From an uncultured Candidatus Nitrosopumilus sp. (GTDB lineage Archaea > Thermoproteota > Nitrososphaeria > Nitrososphaerales > Nitrosopumilaceae), in contig OX638319.1 in assembly GCA_951812655.1 (NCBI GenBank), forward strand, positions 248,001 to 312,000: 64,000 bases of DNA, given 5' to 3'. Made by a program: the position numbers and the translations under genes. The stretch's first letter is position 1, and the number at the start of each line of letters is the position of its first letter. This document shows, one piece after another, positions 14,421-22,957 of this stretch. The notes under the pieces were generated by a model. The model was not told the DNA's origin and made no database searches. It saw nothing but the letters and a program-made list of their open reading frames with translations.

Positions 14421-14870
14421 ATGGGACGTATGCATACACACAGACATGGAAAATCACATTCAATAAGACCATCCACGCCTCGTGTACATTCTTGGGTCAC
14501 ACAAAGTCCTGCAGAAATTGAAGAATTGGTGATAAAATATAGTAAAGACGGATTAACTCCAAGTCAAATTGGGATCAAGTTAAGAGATCAACATGCAATT
14601 CCACTAATCAAATCAATTACAAAGAAGAGCATGGGTCAAATTTTAGAAGAGCATGATTTGAAAGCGGAGATGCCTGAAGATCTTGAAAATATTGTCAGAA
14701 AAGCAATTGGTCTTCAAAAACACCTTAAGGCAAATAAAGGAGACAACAGAAATGTTAGATCTTTGGAATTAATAGAAGCCAAAGTTCACAGACTGTCAGT
14801 ATACTACAAAAGAATTGGAAGAATTTCTAAAACTTGGAAATACAAATCTGTTGTTGCTCAATTAGAGTAA
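14421..14870 (+). CDS. rpsO: 30S ribosomal protein S15 (archaeal uS15)
   Basis: About 149 residues from the ATG at 14421, because archaeal S15 starts MGRMHTHRHGKS; the ATG at 14406 would add five odd residues. The C-terminal half has the S15 fold that binds the 16S rRNA central domain (SLELIEAKVHRLSVYYKRIG). It heads a run of co-directional translation and DNA-metabolism genes. Its TAA shares its last A with the ATG of the next gene. Confidence 0.96.
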   Translation: MGRMHTHRHGKSHSIRPSTPRVHSWVTQSPAEIEELVIKYSKDGLTPSQIGIKLRDQHAIPLIKSITKKSMGQILEEHDLKAEMPEDLENIVRKAIGLQKHLKANKGDNRNVRSLELIEAKVHRLSVYYKRIGRISKTWKYKSVVAQLE

Positions 14871-16288
14871 TGACAGAATCACTTGGAGAGGCACTTTCAT
14901 TATTTAAAGACAGAATTTCCGATTGCATAAAAACAAAAAAGCCAATATCCATTACAACGCACATAGACTGTGACGGTTTATCCTCAGGAAGCATAATTAG
15001 CAAAGCACTGTTCAGAGCAGAAGCAAACTGTACAGTTAGAACATCAAAAGAATTTAGTAAAACAGTTTTGGAATCGCTCAAAACAGATTCCAGAGAGTTT
15101 CACATAATTACAGATTTGGGAGGAGGGTTTGCAAACGAATTAGATAAAACGCTGGGAGACGATTGGATCATTTTAGATCATCATCAAATTTCAGAGGAAG
15201 AGAAAGAAAATCAGAATGTCATCAATTCCTGGAAATATGGAATAGACGGAGGAAATGAAATTTGTGCAGGAGGCATGGCATATTTGGCATCAATGTCACT
15301 TGACGATAGGAATTCAGACTTATCAGCGATAGCAGTTGTTTCTGCATTAGGAGACAAACAAGATCAAGGGGAGAAAAAATCACTAACAGGTAAAAATTTC
15401 GAGATTTCCAAAGTAGCAAAAGAGCAAGGTTTGGTTGACATCGATTTGGATTTATTGCTAACAGGAAGAGAAACAAAGCCTGTTGCTGACGCCTTGGCAT
15501 TTACAACATATCCGTTTATCGAAGGATTAACGTGGAATAGAGACGCCTGTCTATCAATTTTGAAGTCTTCAGGCTTGAACCTGAAAGAAGATGGCAGGTG
15601 GAGAGTTCCAGCTGAATTGAATGAAAATGAGAAAAAACAGGTTATTGAAGCAATTGGAAAATTTTCCCCAGGAAAAAACACAGATGGCATGATGGATGAA
15701 CTGATCGGGCATACCTACACGTTTCCAAAAGAGGATGAACTGAGTTTTTTACGCGACGGAAGAGAATTTGCATCCATATTAAACTCATGTGGAAGAATTA
15801 ATCGCTCAAGCGTAGGTATGGCAGTTTGTATGGGAAATAGAGATGCAATCATGAGAGAAGCCGAAGAGATCCTAAGAGAATTCAGAGAAAAGATCAGAGA
15901 ATGTATAAAAATTTTATCTAATGAGAGATGGAGAGTTTCTGAAAATGACGCATCCGTATTGATAAACGGAGAGGACGTAGTTCCTGAAATGATGGCTGGA
16001 ACAATTTCATCGTTATTTGCAGGTTCACCTAAAAACTCAGGAAAAATAATAATTTTAAGGACAAAGGCTGAAGAGAATACGATAAAATTCTCATCACGAA
16101 AATCATTTGATTGCAGACTAGAAGTCAATCTCAGTGAAATAATGAGAAGTGGCGCCCAAAAATTTGACGGAATTGGAGGAGGTCACAGATCAGCTGCAGG
16201 AGCAAAAATAACTAAAGACAAATTAGATGAATTTATCAAATATTTAGAAGAAAATGTCATTAACATGTCAGGTTCAAATAATTCTTAA
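14870..16288 (+). CDS. DHH-family single-strand nuclease, archaeal RecJ/GAN type
   Basis: 472 residues from the ATG at 14870, one base overlapping the rpsO stop. It shows the DHH phosphoesterase motifs in order: HIDCDGLSSG (about residues 31-40), IITDLGGG, ILDHHQIS with the DHH triad, and the DHHA1 signature GGGHRSAAGA near the C-terminus. The rpsO-recJ-pcc1-rps3ae neighbourhood is conserved in archaea, where this family includes GAN, the GINS-associated 5'-3' exonuclease and Cdc45 relative. A role in replication or repair is therefore likely. Confidence 0.9.
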   Translation: MTESLGEALSLFKDRISDCIKTKKPISITTHIDCDGLSSGSIISKALFRAEANCTVRTSKEFSKTVLESLKTDSREFHIITDLGGGFANELDKTLGDDWIILDHHQISEEEKENQNVINSWKYGIDGGNEICAGGMAYLASMSLDDRNSDLSAIAVVSALGDKQDQGEKKSLTGKNFEISKVAKEQGLVDIDLDLLLTGRETKPVADALAFTTYPFIEGLTWNRDACLSILKSSGLNLKEDGRWRVPAELNENEKKQVIEAIGKFSPGKNTDGMMDELIGHTYTFPKEDELSFLRDGREFASILNSCGRINRSSVGMAVCMGNRDAIMREAEEILREFREKIRECIKILSNERWRVSENDASVLINGEDVVPEMMAGTISSLFAGSPKNSGKIIILRTKAEENTIKFSSRKSFDCRLEVNLSEIMRSGAQKFDGIGGGHRSAAGAKITKDKLDEFIKYLEENVINMSGSNNS

Positions 16289-16496
16289 CAACATATCTAA
16301 AGAAAAAGCTGAAACCGTGAATAAAGCGTTAGCGCCAGATAATGTAGATTTTCCAGAGGGTCTCAGTATTTGTGTAGAAAATATGGAAAATAAACTAATT
16401 TTTAATTTTGAAAGTAAAAAGAATATGAAGCAGATTATAGGCACAGTGGATGAAGTAATGGAACATATTCAAATTGCACTAAAGGTGATTGAATAA
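16254..16496 (+). CDS. pcc1: KEOPS complex subunit Pcc1
   Basis: 80 residues with the Pcc1 pattern: a first strand (CQVQIIL), a helix plus KALAPDNVDFPEGLSICVEN, a middle strand (LIFNFESK), and a C-terminal helix (IIGTVDEVMEHIQIALKVIE). Pcc1 dimers scaffold KEOPS, which makes the t6A modification on ANN-decoding tRNAs. The partners Kae1 and Bud32 are encoded at 41954-42937 and 40976-41596. The gene overlaps the nuclease gene by 35 bp and ends one base into serS, so the operon is tightly coupled. Confidence 0.8.
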   Translation: MSLTCQVQIILNNISKEKAETVNKALAPDNVDFPEGLSICVENMENKLIFNFESKKNMKQIIGTVDEVMEHIQIALKVIE

Positions 16497-17761
16497 TGTT
16501 AGATCCAAAAATTGTGAAAGAAAAACCACATGTGATTCGGGACATGCTCAAAGCCAGAGCAGTGGATTTTGATTTAGATACTTTGATCATATCAGATCAA
16601 AAAAGACGTGAGTTTATTCTCAAGACAGATGAATTACGAAAAAAGAAAAACCAAGTAGCACTAGAAATCGCTCAGAAAAAAAAGGCAAAAGATGATGCAT
16701 CATTTATTTTGTCAGAAATGAAAAATGTGTCAAATCAACTTGCAAAATTGGAATCAGAGCAAGAAATCGTTGATAAGACATATTCCAAGTTAGCATCAAC
16801 CATTCCAAATCTTATTCATGAATCAGTTCCAATTGGTAAAGATGAAAGTGCGAATCAAGAAATTCGAAAATACGGAAACATCCCAGAGTTTGATTTTAAA
16901 ATAAATGATCACATAGATATTTCAGAAAATTTACACATAGTTGATCTTGAAAGGGCTGCAAAAGTGGCAGGCGCAAGATTCTATTACATGAGAAACGATC
17001 TTGTCAGATTGAATCAGTCTCTAATCTCATATGGATTGGATTTTCTTTCAAAAAAAGAATATTCGCTCGTTCAGCCACCATACATGATTAACAGAGAATC
17101 GATGGAAGGAGCAGTGATTGCAGATGATTTTGAAGAAGTCATTTACAAAATCGAAGACGAAGATCTATACATGATTGGGACTTCAGAGCACGCCATGGCA
17201 GCAATGAGGGCCAAAGAGATCATAGAAGGGAAAGAACTCCCTTTGAGATATGCCGGAATTAGCCCATGCTTTAGAAAAGAAGCAGGGGCACATGGAAGAG
17301 ATCAAAAAGGAATTTTCAGAGTACATCAATTTGACAAAATTGAACAATTTGTATTTTCTAGACCAGAAGATTCCTGGAAGGAGCATGAAAAAATGCTTTC
17401 AAACACTGAAGAATTCTACCAAAGCTTAGAAATTCCCTACAGAGTAATGCTACTATCAACGGGAGACATGGGAAAAGTTTCAGCTAAAACATATGACATA
17501 GAAGCATGGATGTCTGGACAAAAAGCATACAGAGAAATCGTCTCATGTTCAAATTGTTTGGATTATCAAGCTAGAAGACTAAAGATCAGATTCAGAGATA
17601 AAACTAACGAGGAAACACAATATGTTCACACATTAAACAGTACTTTGATAGCTACTACCAGAATTTTGGTGGCAATCATGGAAAACGGTCAAACAAAAGA
17701 TGGACATATCAAAATTCCTAAGGCTTTACAAAAGTACATGGGAAATCAGAAAGAGATCTAG
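16496..17761 (+). CDS. serS: Seryl-tRNA synthetase
   Basis: 421 residues, the usual length of the common class II SerRS. It has an N-terminal coiled-coil arm (about residues 28-100, rich in Lys/Glu) that holds the long variable arm of tRNA-Ser. The class II motifs appear as ARFYYMRND, then GTSEHAMAA, then CFRKEAGAHGRDQKGIFRVH (motif 2), and LNSTLIATTRILVAIMEN (motif 3). It charges tRNA-Ser, and also tRNA-Sec where that exists. Confidence 0.97.
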   Translation: MLDPKIVKEKPHVIRDMLKARAVDFDLDTLIISDQKRREFILKTDELRKKKNQVALEIAQKKKAKDDASFILSEMKNVSNQLAKLESEQEIVDKTYSKLASTIPNLIHESVPIGKDESANQEIRKYGNIPEFDFKINDHIDISENLHIVDLERAAKVAGARFYYMRNDLVRLNQSLISYGLDFLSKKEYSLVQPPYMINRESMEGAVIADDFEEVIYKIEDEDLYMIGTSEHAMAAMRAKEIIEGKELPLRYAGISPCFRKEAGAHGRDQKGIFRVHQFDKIEQFVFSRPEDSWKEHEKMLSNTEEFYQSLEIPYRVMLLSTGDMGKVSAKTYDIEAWMSGQKAYREIVSCSNCLDYQARRLKIRFRDKTNEETQYVHTLNSTLIATTRILVAIMENGQTKDGHIKIPKALQKYMGNQKEI

Positions 17762-17802
17762 TGACATACCCTTATATTTTGGACTTTAAGGTCGATTAAT
17801 AA

Positions 17803-18414
17803 TTGGCACGTAGAAAAGGTCGAATAAAGGATAAGTGGAGAGATAAACGTTGGGTAACAATACATGCACCTGATTCTTTCAACAATGTTCCAATTGCGTA
17901 TGTTCCAATTACGGATGATGAAAATGCAGTAGGTCGAGTTTTGGAAGTCACACTTTATGATATTCTGAAAGGAGATCCTTCACAGCATCAATACAAAATT
18001 TATTTCCAAATTAGCGGTGTAGAGGGAGATAAAGCATCATCAATTTTCAAGAGATATGAGTATTCAAAAGAATTTTTGCGAAGCTTGGTAAGACGTGGGT
18101 CATCCAAGATTAACTTTACAATAGACATTAAAACAAAAGACGGTTACATCTTTAGAATCAAGTTGCTTGCTCTAACCCATAGACAATTAAACACATCCAG
18201 ACAACATGCACTTAGAATTATTGCACGAGACGTTATTAACAAAACAATTCCAGAAATGACAATTGATCAATTTGTTCAAGCGACATGCTACAGCAAAATT
18301 AATTCAGACATAATGGCCGCATTCAAAAAAGTCATCAGAGTAAGACACGTAGGTCTAGAAAAAGTGAAACTTGTCAGAACTGCAGACAAAGAAACAAAAT
18401 TGCTCGAAGCATAG
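17803..18414 (+). CDS. rps3ae: 30S ribosomal protein S3Ae (eS1)
   Basis: 203 residues beginning MARRKGRIKDKWRDKRWVTI at a TTG, a typical archaeal eS1 N-terminus. Further family features are VGRVLEVTLYDILKGDPSQH and the central RYEYSKEFLRSLVRRGSSKI. It is an archaeal/eukaryotic-specific component of the small subunit platform. The serS-rps3ae spacing (41 bp) and the conserved archaeal gene order support co-transcription with the upstream operon. Confidence 0.95.
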   Translation: MARRKGRIKDKWRDKRWVTIHAPDSFNNVPIAYVPITDDENAVGRVLEVTLYDILKGDPSQHQYKIYFQISGVEGDKASSIFKRYEYSKEFLRSLVRRGSSKINFTIDIKTKDGYIFRIKLLALTHRQLNTSRQHALRIIARDVINKTIPEMTIDQFVQATCYSKINSDIMAAFKKVIRVRHVGLEKVKLVRTADKETKLLEA

Positions 18415-18439
18415 AAAATCAAACCATTCATCATATACT

Positions 18440-18868
18440 ATGACAAATAAGGTTGAGATCACAATAGATGTGATTGTCCATGCAACTGAAGACATTCAAA
18501 AAATGTTTCAAGCATTTGAAAAGAAGTTTGGGCTAAAAGAGAAGGATTTTGCAATTGAAGAAATTATCGGACATTATGGAAATCCCATAATCATGTTGAA
18601 CACGAAAATTGTAAAAAAAAATGCTCAGAATTTCATACACGATTTATTCAAATCGTTACCCAGAAAACATACAAATCGGTTAATAGAGGAAATTGAAGAA
18701 AGGGTGATAAATTCTAGATTTCACATGAGATTAGATAAACAAGAATTGATCAAAGGAAATCTCATGGTCAGAGATCAAGATACAATACAATTAAAAATTT
18801 TCACACCAATTTACAACAAGAAATACACAAGCAAAATATTTGCAGAAACATTTCAAATTGCCAACTGA
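18440..18868 (+). CDS. RNA-binding protein of the archaeal exosome-associated COG1325 type
   Basis: About 142 residues from the ATG at 18440 (an in-frame upstream codon at 18371 would overlap rps3ae). The sequence alternates strands and helices (EITIDVIVHATEDIQKMFQA, FIHDLFKSLPRKHTNRLIEE) as in the ribosomal L5-like RNA-binding domain long annotated as an exosome subunit. It ends the ribosomal operon, 25 bp after rps3ae. Involvement in RNA processing is inferred from family and place. Confidence 0.75.
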   Translation: MTNKVEITIDVIVHATEDIQKMFQAFEKKFGLKEKDFAIEEIIGHYGNPIIMLNTKIVKKNAQNFIHDLFKSLPRKHTNRLIEEIEERVINSRFHMRLDKQELIKGNLMVRDQDTIQLKIFTPIYNKKYTSKIFAETFQIAN

Positions 18869-18896
18869 ATTAAATATGAATGACTGAACCATACAA

Positions 18897-18976
18897 TTTG
18901 GGAATGAGGAAATATTAGCCGCTCCAGTCTGAGCGAAAGCTTTGAAGACGCCGCGACGAACCGACCCATTTTTAAT
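18897..18976 (+). ncRNA. Possible C/D-box-type small RNA
   Basis: A GC-rich block stands out in the AT-rich gap between the ribosomal operon and the reductase gene. Reading plus-strand: terminal TGGG, a box C-like ATGAGGA (18904-18910), an 18-nt spacer, CTGA (18929-18932), a GAGC-GAAA-GCTT hairpin, a C'-like TGAAGA (18943-18948), a 12-nt spacer, a D-like CCGA (18961-18964), then CCCA and a T5 run. The order fits a C/D guide RNA, but boxes C, C' and D deviate from consensus. The T-run would serve as terminator. No rRNA or tRNA target was identified. Confidence 0.35.
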
Positions 18977-19053
18977 CGATCTGTCACCATAACACAAATT
19001 TCATAGCGATTACATGGTATTATTTTAAATACGGTGAAACAAGTTCGAATAAC

Positions 19054-20511
19054 GTGTCAGATTATGATGTCATAGTTGCCGGAGGAGGCCTTACAGGTAC
19101 AATTACCGCACAATCAATTGCCCATTATTCAAATCAAAATTTAAAAATTTTAGTCGTAGATAGGAATCCAGCAACGTTCCCAGGTAGAAAATCATTAGCA
19201 GGTTGGGTATGTGGAGATGCATGTTCCAAAGAAGCTGTAGATTTCATGACAGACAGAATAAAGGTCCAATGGACTAAACCCGAAATTGAACATGATGTAA
19301 AAGGAGTTATGGCATTTTCACCAGATAAAGAAACAGCAATTCCATTTGACGGTGCAGGATATATGCTAAACCGTCAAAAACTGCCTGAAATTCAAAATGA
19401 GAGATGTAGAAAAATGGGAATTGAATTAGAGAATGAAATAAGCCTTACAGGTTTAATCTATGAAGGTCAACAAGTCATAGGAGTTCAAGGAACAGATAAT
19501 AAAACAAAAGAACCGTTTAAGAAAACATCCAAAATAGTTATTGACGCAACAGGCGTTACATCCATGCTCAGAAATGGACTTCAAAACTCTACAAAAGTTG
19601 AAAAGAGAATTGACAGACGTGATCTAGAATCAACCGGACGATACATCATGTATTTCGAACCAGGAGAAAAAGATCTCACAGAATTTGATCCAGACTATTG
19701 CATCATACATTTAGATCAAGATATCGCACCAGGAGGATACGGATGGGTATTTCCAAAAGCGGATAACAAAGTAAACATAGGTTTAGGTGTAGAAAAATCT
19801 CTTTTAGATAAAAGAAATCAAAGACTTGGAAAGAAAGATAATGTGGAATCCCTGATGAAAGAATACCTACACAGAAATACAGCAATTCAAAATGCAAAAC
19901 TTTCAAATGATCCTGAAGACATTAACAACAACTCAGGAGTCTTCCAAGTTTCTGTCAGAAGACAAAATGACTGCATGGTGTCAGGAGGATACATGATGGT
20001 TGGAGATTCTGCATGGATGCCAAAACCAATTGATGCAGGAGGAATAGGACCAGCTTTGATTGCAGGAACAATTCTGGGAAACAACGTAGTTCAAGCAATT
20101 GAAGCAAAGGATGTTTCAGAGGCAAGTTTATGGCAATTTAATTTAGACTATATCAAAGAATATGGATACAAAACTGCAGGTCTAGAATTATTTAGAAGAT
20201 TAGTTCAGCAGATGACAAATGACCAAATTAGCTATGGAATGAAACACTTTTTGGGCAACATGGATGTAGAATCAATTAGCAAAGGGGAACATCCAGACTT
20301 TTCAGGATTAGGAAAAATAGGAATGATCATCAGAGGAGCGTTAAATAAAACAGTGGCTGAGGGACTCAGGTACACATCAAAAGAAAACCAATGGTTAGTC
20401 CAACATTACAATAACTATCCAAAAGAGCCACAGGGTTTTGATCAGTGGAACAAACAGCTTCATCAGAGACTCAACGAGTCTTTCACAAAAATAGAAACGT
20501 TCGGTTCATAG
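19054..20511 (+). CDS. Geranylgeranyl reductase family FAD-dependent oxidoreductase
   Basis: 485 residues from a GTG. The N-terminus DYDVIVAGGGLTGTITAQSI is the FAD-binding beta-alpha-beta. AGWVCGDACSKEAVDF carries the conserved cysteine region near the isoalloxazine. PGGYGWVFPKADNKVNIGLG and VGDSAWMPKPIDAGGIGPAL are the family motifs around the FAD and lipid sites. Members saturate the geranylgeranyl chains of archaeal membrane lipids or related isoprenoids (menaquinone side chains). The exact substrate cannot be read. It is preceded by a TATA-like tttaaata about 30 bp upstream. Confidence 0.88.
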   Translation: MSDYDVIVAGGGLTGTITAQSIAHYSNQNLKILVVDRNPATFPGRKSLAGWVCGDACSKEAVDFMTDRIKVQWTKPEIEHDVKGVMAFSPDKETAIPFDGAGYMLNRQKLPEIQNERCRKMGIELENEISLTGLIYEGQQVIGVQGTDNKTKEPFKKTSKIVIDATGVTSMLRNGLQNSTKVEKRIDRRDLESTGRYIMYFEPGEKDLTEFDPDYCIIHLDQDIAPGGYGWVFPKADNKVNIGLGVEKSLLDKRNQRLGKKDNVESLMKEYLHRNTAIQNAKLSNDPEDINNNSGVFQVSVRRQNDCMVSGGYMMVGDSAWMPKPIDAGGIGPALIAGTILGNNVVQAIEAKDVSEASLWQFNLDYIKEYGYKTAGLELFRRLVQQMTNDQISYGMKHFLGNMDVESISKGEHPDFSGLGKIGMIIRGALNKTVAEGLRYTSKENQWLVQHYNNYPKEPQGFDQWNKQLHQRLNESFTKIETFGS

Positions 20512-20551
20512 ATCTAAAATTAAATATTGTTTAATTTTATCAAAACATACT

Positions 20552-21346
20552 TTGGAAGAAGTTCAATATCTAGATTGGAGCAATTCAATTCAGATTCTAA
20601 ACAAAGCCTATGAGGCAGGCCTTTTTGTACTCATTATAGGACCAAAAGGAACTGGAAAAACATCACTCGTAAGAGATTTTGCAAAAAATAAAAACATTAA
20701 CTTAGATTCAATTAACTTTAGCCTTAGAACAAGAGAAAGTCATCTCATAGGTACAAAAACTCTGAAAGAAGGAACCGTAAGTTTTGATGAAGGGTTACTA
20801 ATAAAATCCATGAAAAGTGGAGACATGCTTTACCTGGATGAAATTAATTCTGCAGAAGCAGATGTGCTACTTAGACTGGATGAAGCATTAGATGATAGAC
20901 GACAAATAGTTTTAAAAGAATCAACCGGAGAAGTTGTCAAAGCAGAAGAAAGTTGGTTCGTCGTGTCGACAATAAATCCACTTACACACAGCGGAACAAA
21001 AGAATTACCACCACAGCTGCTAAGCAGATTTCCAGTGCGAATCAGATTAGAATATCCCCCAGAGAATATAGAGCTAGAAATTGTAAAAAAGCACATTTCT
21101 GGAAATCATGAATCAGAAATTCTTCAGGCCATAAAGCTAGCAAACACATTAAGGCAAGCAGCTGCAGTTGAAGAGCTATTTTATTCGCCAAGTTTAAGGG
21201 AAACAATTGCGTTTGGAAAATTATTGGATAAAGGAATGTCATCAAAACAAGTTGCAGACATTGTATTTGGAAATGTCTACGCACAATGGGGAAATATAGA
21301 ATATCAAAAAGTTAGTGACATCATTACCTCTATGTTTGGAAATTAA
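20552..21346 (+). CDS. MoxR-type AAA+ ATPase
   Basis: 264 residues from a TTG. Walker A is GPKGTGKTS (about residues 29-37), Walker B is YLDEINSAEADVL, sensor 1 is VVSTINP, and an arginine-finger region is LLSRFPVRI. This is the MoxR/CbbQ/NorQ family, whose members work with a von Willebrand factor A partner to insert metals or activate enzymes. The partner follows with no gap at 21347. The cytoplasmic client is unknown. Confidence 0.9.
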   Translation: MEEVQYLDWSNSIQILNKAYEAGLFVLIIGPKGTGKTSLVRDFAKNKNINLDSINFSLRTRESHLIGTKTLKEGTVSFDEGLLIKSMKSGDMLYLDEINSAEADVLLRLDEALDDRRQIVLKESTGEVVKAEESWFVVSTINPLTHSGTKELPPQLLSRFPVRIRLEYPPENIELEIVKKHISGNHESEILQAIKLANTLRQAAAVEELFYSPSLRETIAFGKLLDKGMSSKQVADIVFGNVYAQWGNIEYQKVSDIITSMFGN

Positions 21347-22909
21347 ATGCAAGGCATTCAACTACAAAATGATTCTTTGGTGGAGATTGCCACTTTTCTA
21401 GTTAGAAGATGGTCCGAAAATGATAGCGTTGTTGTAGAAATTTCTGAGAAGGCTGAAACAAAAACACGACTCAAAGAAAACAAAGTGATCCTCACGCCTT
21501 TAGAAAAAAGAATTGGGAATGATTTTCAAAAATATAGACAATTTAGAACGTCGTTATGGTACGAAGCAATGAGGATAAAACATTGTAAAAAAATCCTCAG
21601 CAATGATCATGCATTTGGATTCATCCTGAATACCATAGAAACTCAGAGGATAGAGCAGATGGGTAGAAAAAGATGGAAAGGGATGGATGAAGAAATAATC
21701 TTCAACTATACATACATGTTAGTATCAAGACCACAACTCCATACAGTTTATGGAAAAGCAAGAATTGTGGAGGCATTTCACCAGTATTTCATGTTCGGCG
21801 CCATAAAAGGTGAAATTCAATCAAGTAACTTTGAGAAAATTAAACAGGCAACAGCATTTGCAAGGAAGAACGTCAACAAAGCTATTGATGAAAAGTACGA
21901 TACTGAATGGCTTGAAAAAAAAGTTGGTGAAATTATCAAGATGTTAGATATTGATTCACTTCTAACAATTCCCGTATCCCTACCTTTTATGAAAGCGGGA
22001 ATGGCATTATCCGAAGAAGAGTTACTTAAGGTACTAAAAATTATTTCCAAGAACAAGGAAGGTGATTTTGGAACTGTTGATCCTACATCGGTTGTACGGG
22101 GAGATAACATATACGACGAATACAAAGTATTGCTAGACGAAAATACAAAAACAGAGAACAAAGGATTGACTCCAGAATCAATTGGAATTCAAATTCCAAC
22201 AGCAAGTAATGTCGATGAAACTACGATTTATGACATGCAACTGATTAACGGATTGAAAATTAAATTTAAAGAGTGGAAATCAGGTTGGAAAGAACAATAT
22301 CTAAAATCCGGAGATGAATTTGACGAGGAAAACTATATCGAAGGAAATGAGCCATTTTTTACAGATGTAAAAAAATCCATTAAAACAAAAATAGTAATTC
22401 TACTAGATCATTCTTCCAGTATCGCATCGGATGCAAACGAATACAAAAAAGCAACATTAGCACTTTGTGAAGTACTATCTTTTCTCAAAGTGAAATTCGC
22501 GGTGTATGCATTCAGCACTCAAAACAGATCAATGGTTTGTTGGTCAATTAAACCAGAAAATGTCAAATGGAATCACATAACGGCAAAAAGATTAGCACAG
22601 ATTGTGGCCAATGGTTCAACCCCGCTAGCTGAGGTTTATGATAGGATGTTTTCAATTTTACAGTCAAAAAGACCGGACATTTTTTTAACGTTAACAGATG
22701 GAGAGCCATCTGATTCGGATGCCGTAAGAAACATGATAAAATCCCTCAAAGGATTAGGAATCAACATGATTGCATTAGGATTGGGCCCAAACACAGTTAG
22801 ATCCATAACCATAGCAAATAACCTAAAACATTTAGGATATGAAAAAACCATGGCAGTTAGCAGGCTAAAGGACATTCCAAACAAAGTAATCAGTATTTTG
22901 GATGTATAA
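21347..22909 (+). CDS. Von Willebrand factor A domain protein, partner of the MoxR ATPase
   Basis: 520 residues. The C-terminal third is a VWA domain with an intact MIDAS metal site: DHSSSIASDANE (DxSxS), then a conserved Thr region (ANGSTPLAEVYDRM) and LTDGEPSDSD. The N-terminal two thirds are charged and helical, as in CoxE/NorD/CbbO-type proteins. It abuts the AAA+ gene, so the two form a chaperone pair. In known cases such pairs activate metalloenzymes such as Rubisco, CO dehydrogenase or NO reductase. Confidence 0.88.
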   Translation: MQGIQLQNDSLVEIATFLVRRWSENDSVVVEISEKAETKTRLKENKVILTPLEKRIGNDFQKYRQFRTSLWYEAMRIKHCKKILSNDHAFGFILNTIETQRIEQMGRKRWKGMDEEIIFNYTYMLVSRPQLHTVYGKARIVEAFHQYFMFGAIKGEIQSSNFEKIKQATAFARKNVNKAIDEKYDTEWLEKKVGEIIKMLDIDSLLTIPVSLPFMKAGMALSEEELLKVLKIISKNKEGDFGTVDPTSVVRGDNIYDEYKVLLDENTKTENKGLTPESIGIQIPTASNVDETTIYDMQLINGLKIKFKEWKSGWKEQYLKSGDEFDEENYIEGNEPFFTDVKKSIKTKIVILLDHSSSIASDANEYKKATLALCEVLSFLKVKFAVYAFSTQNRSMVCWSIKPENVKWNHITAKRLAQIVANGSTPLAEVYDRMFSILQSKRPDIFLTLTDGEPSDSDAVRNMIKSLKGLGINMIALGLGPNTVRSITIANNLKHLGYEKTMAVSRLKDIPNKVISILDV

Positions 22910-22957
22910 TTCAGAAATCAAAGAAAAAATCGCATCACAGTTCATCAGATATTTTAT

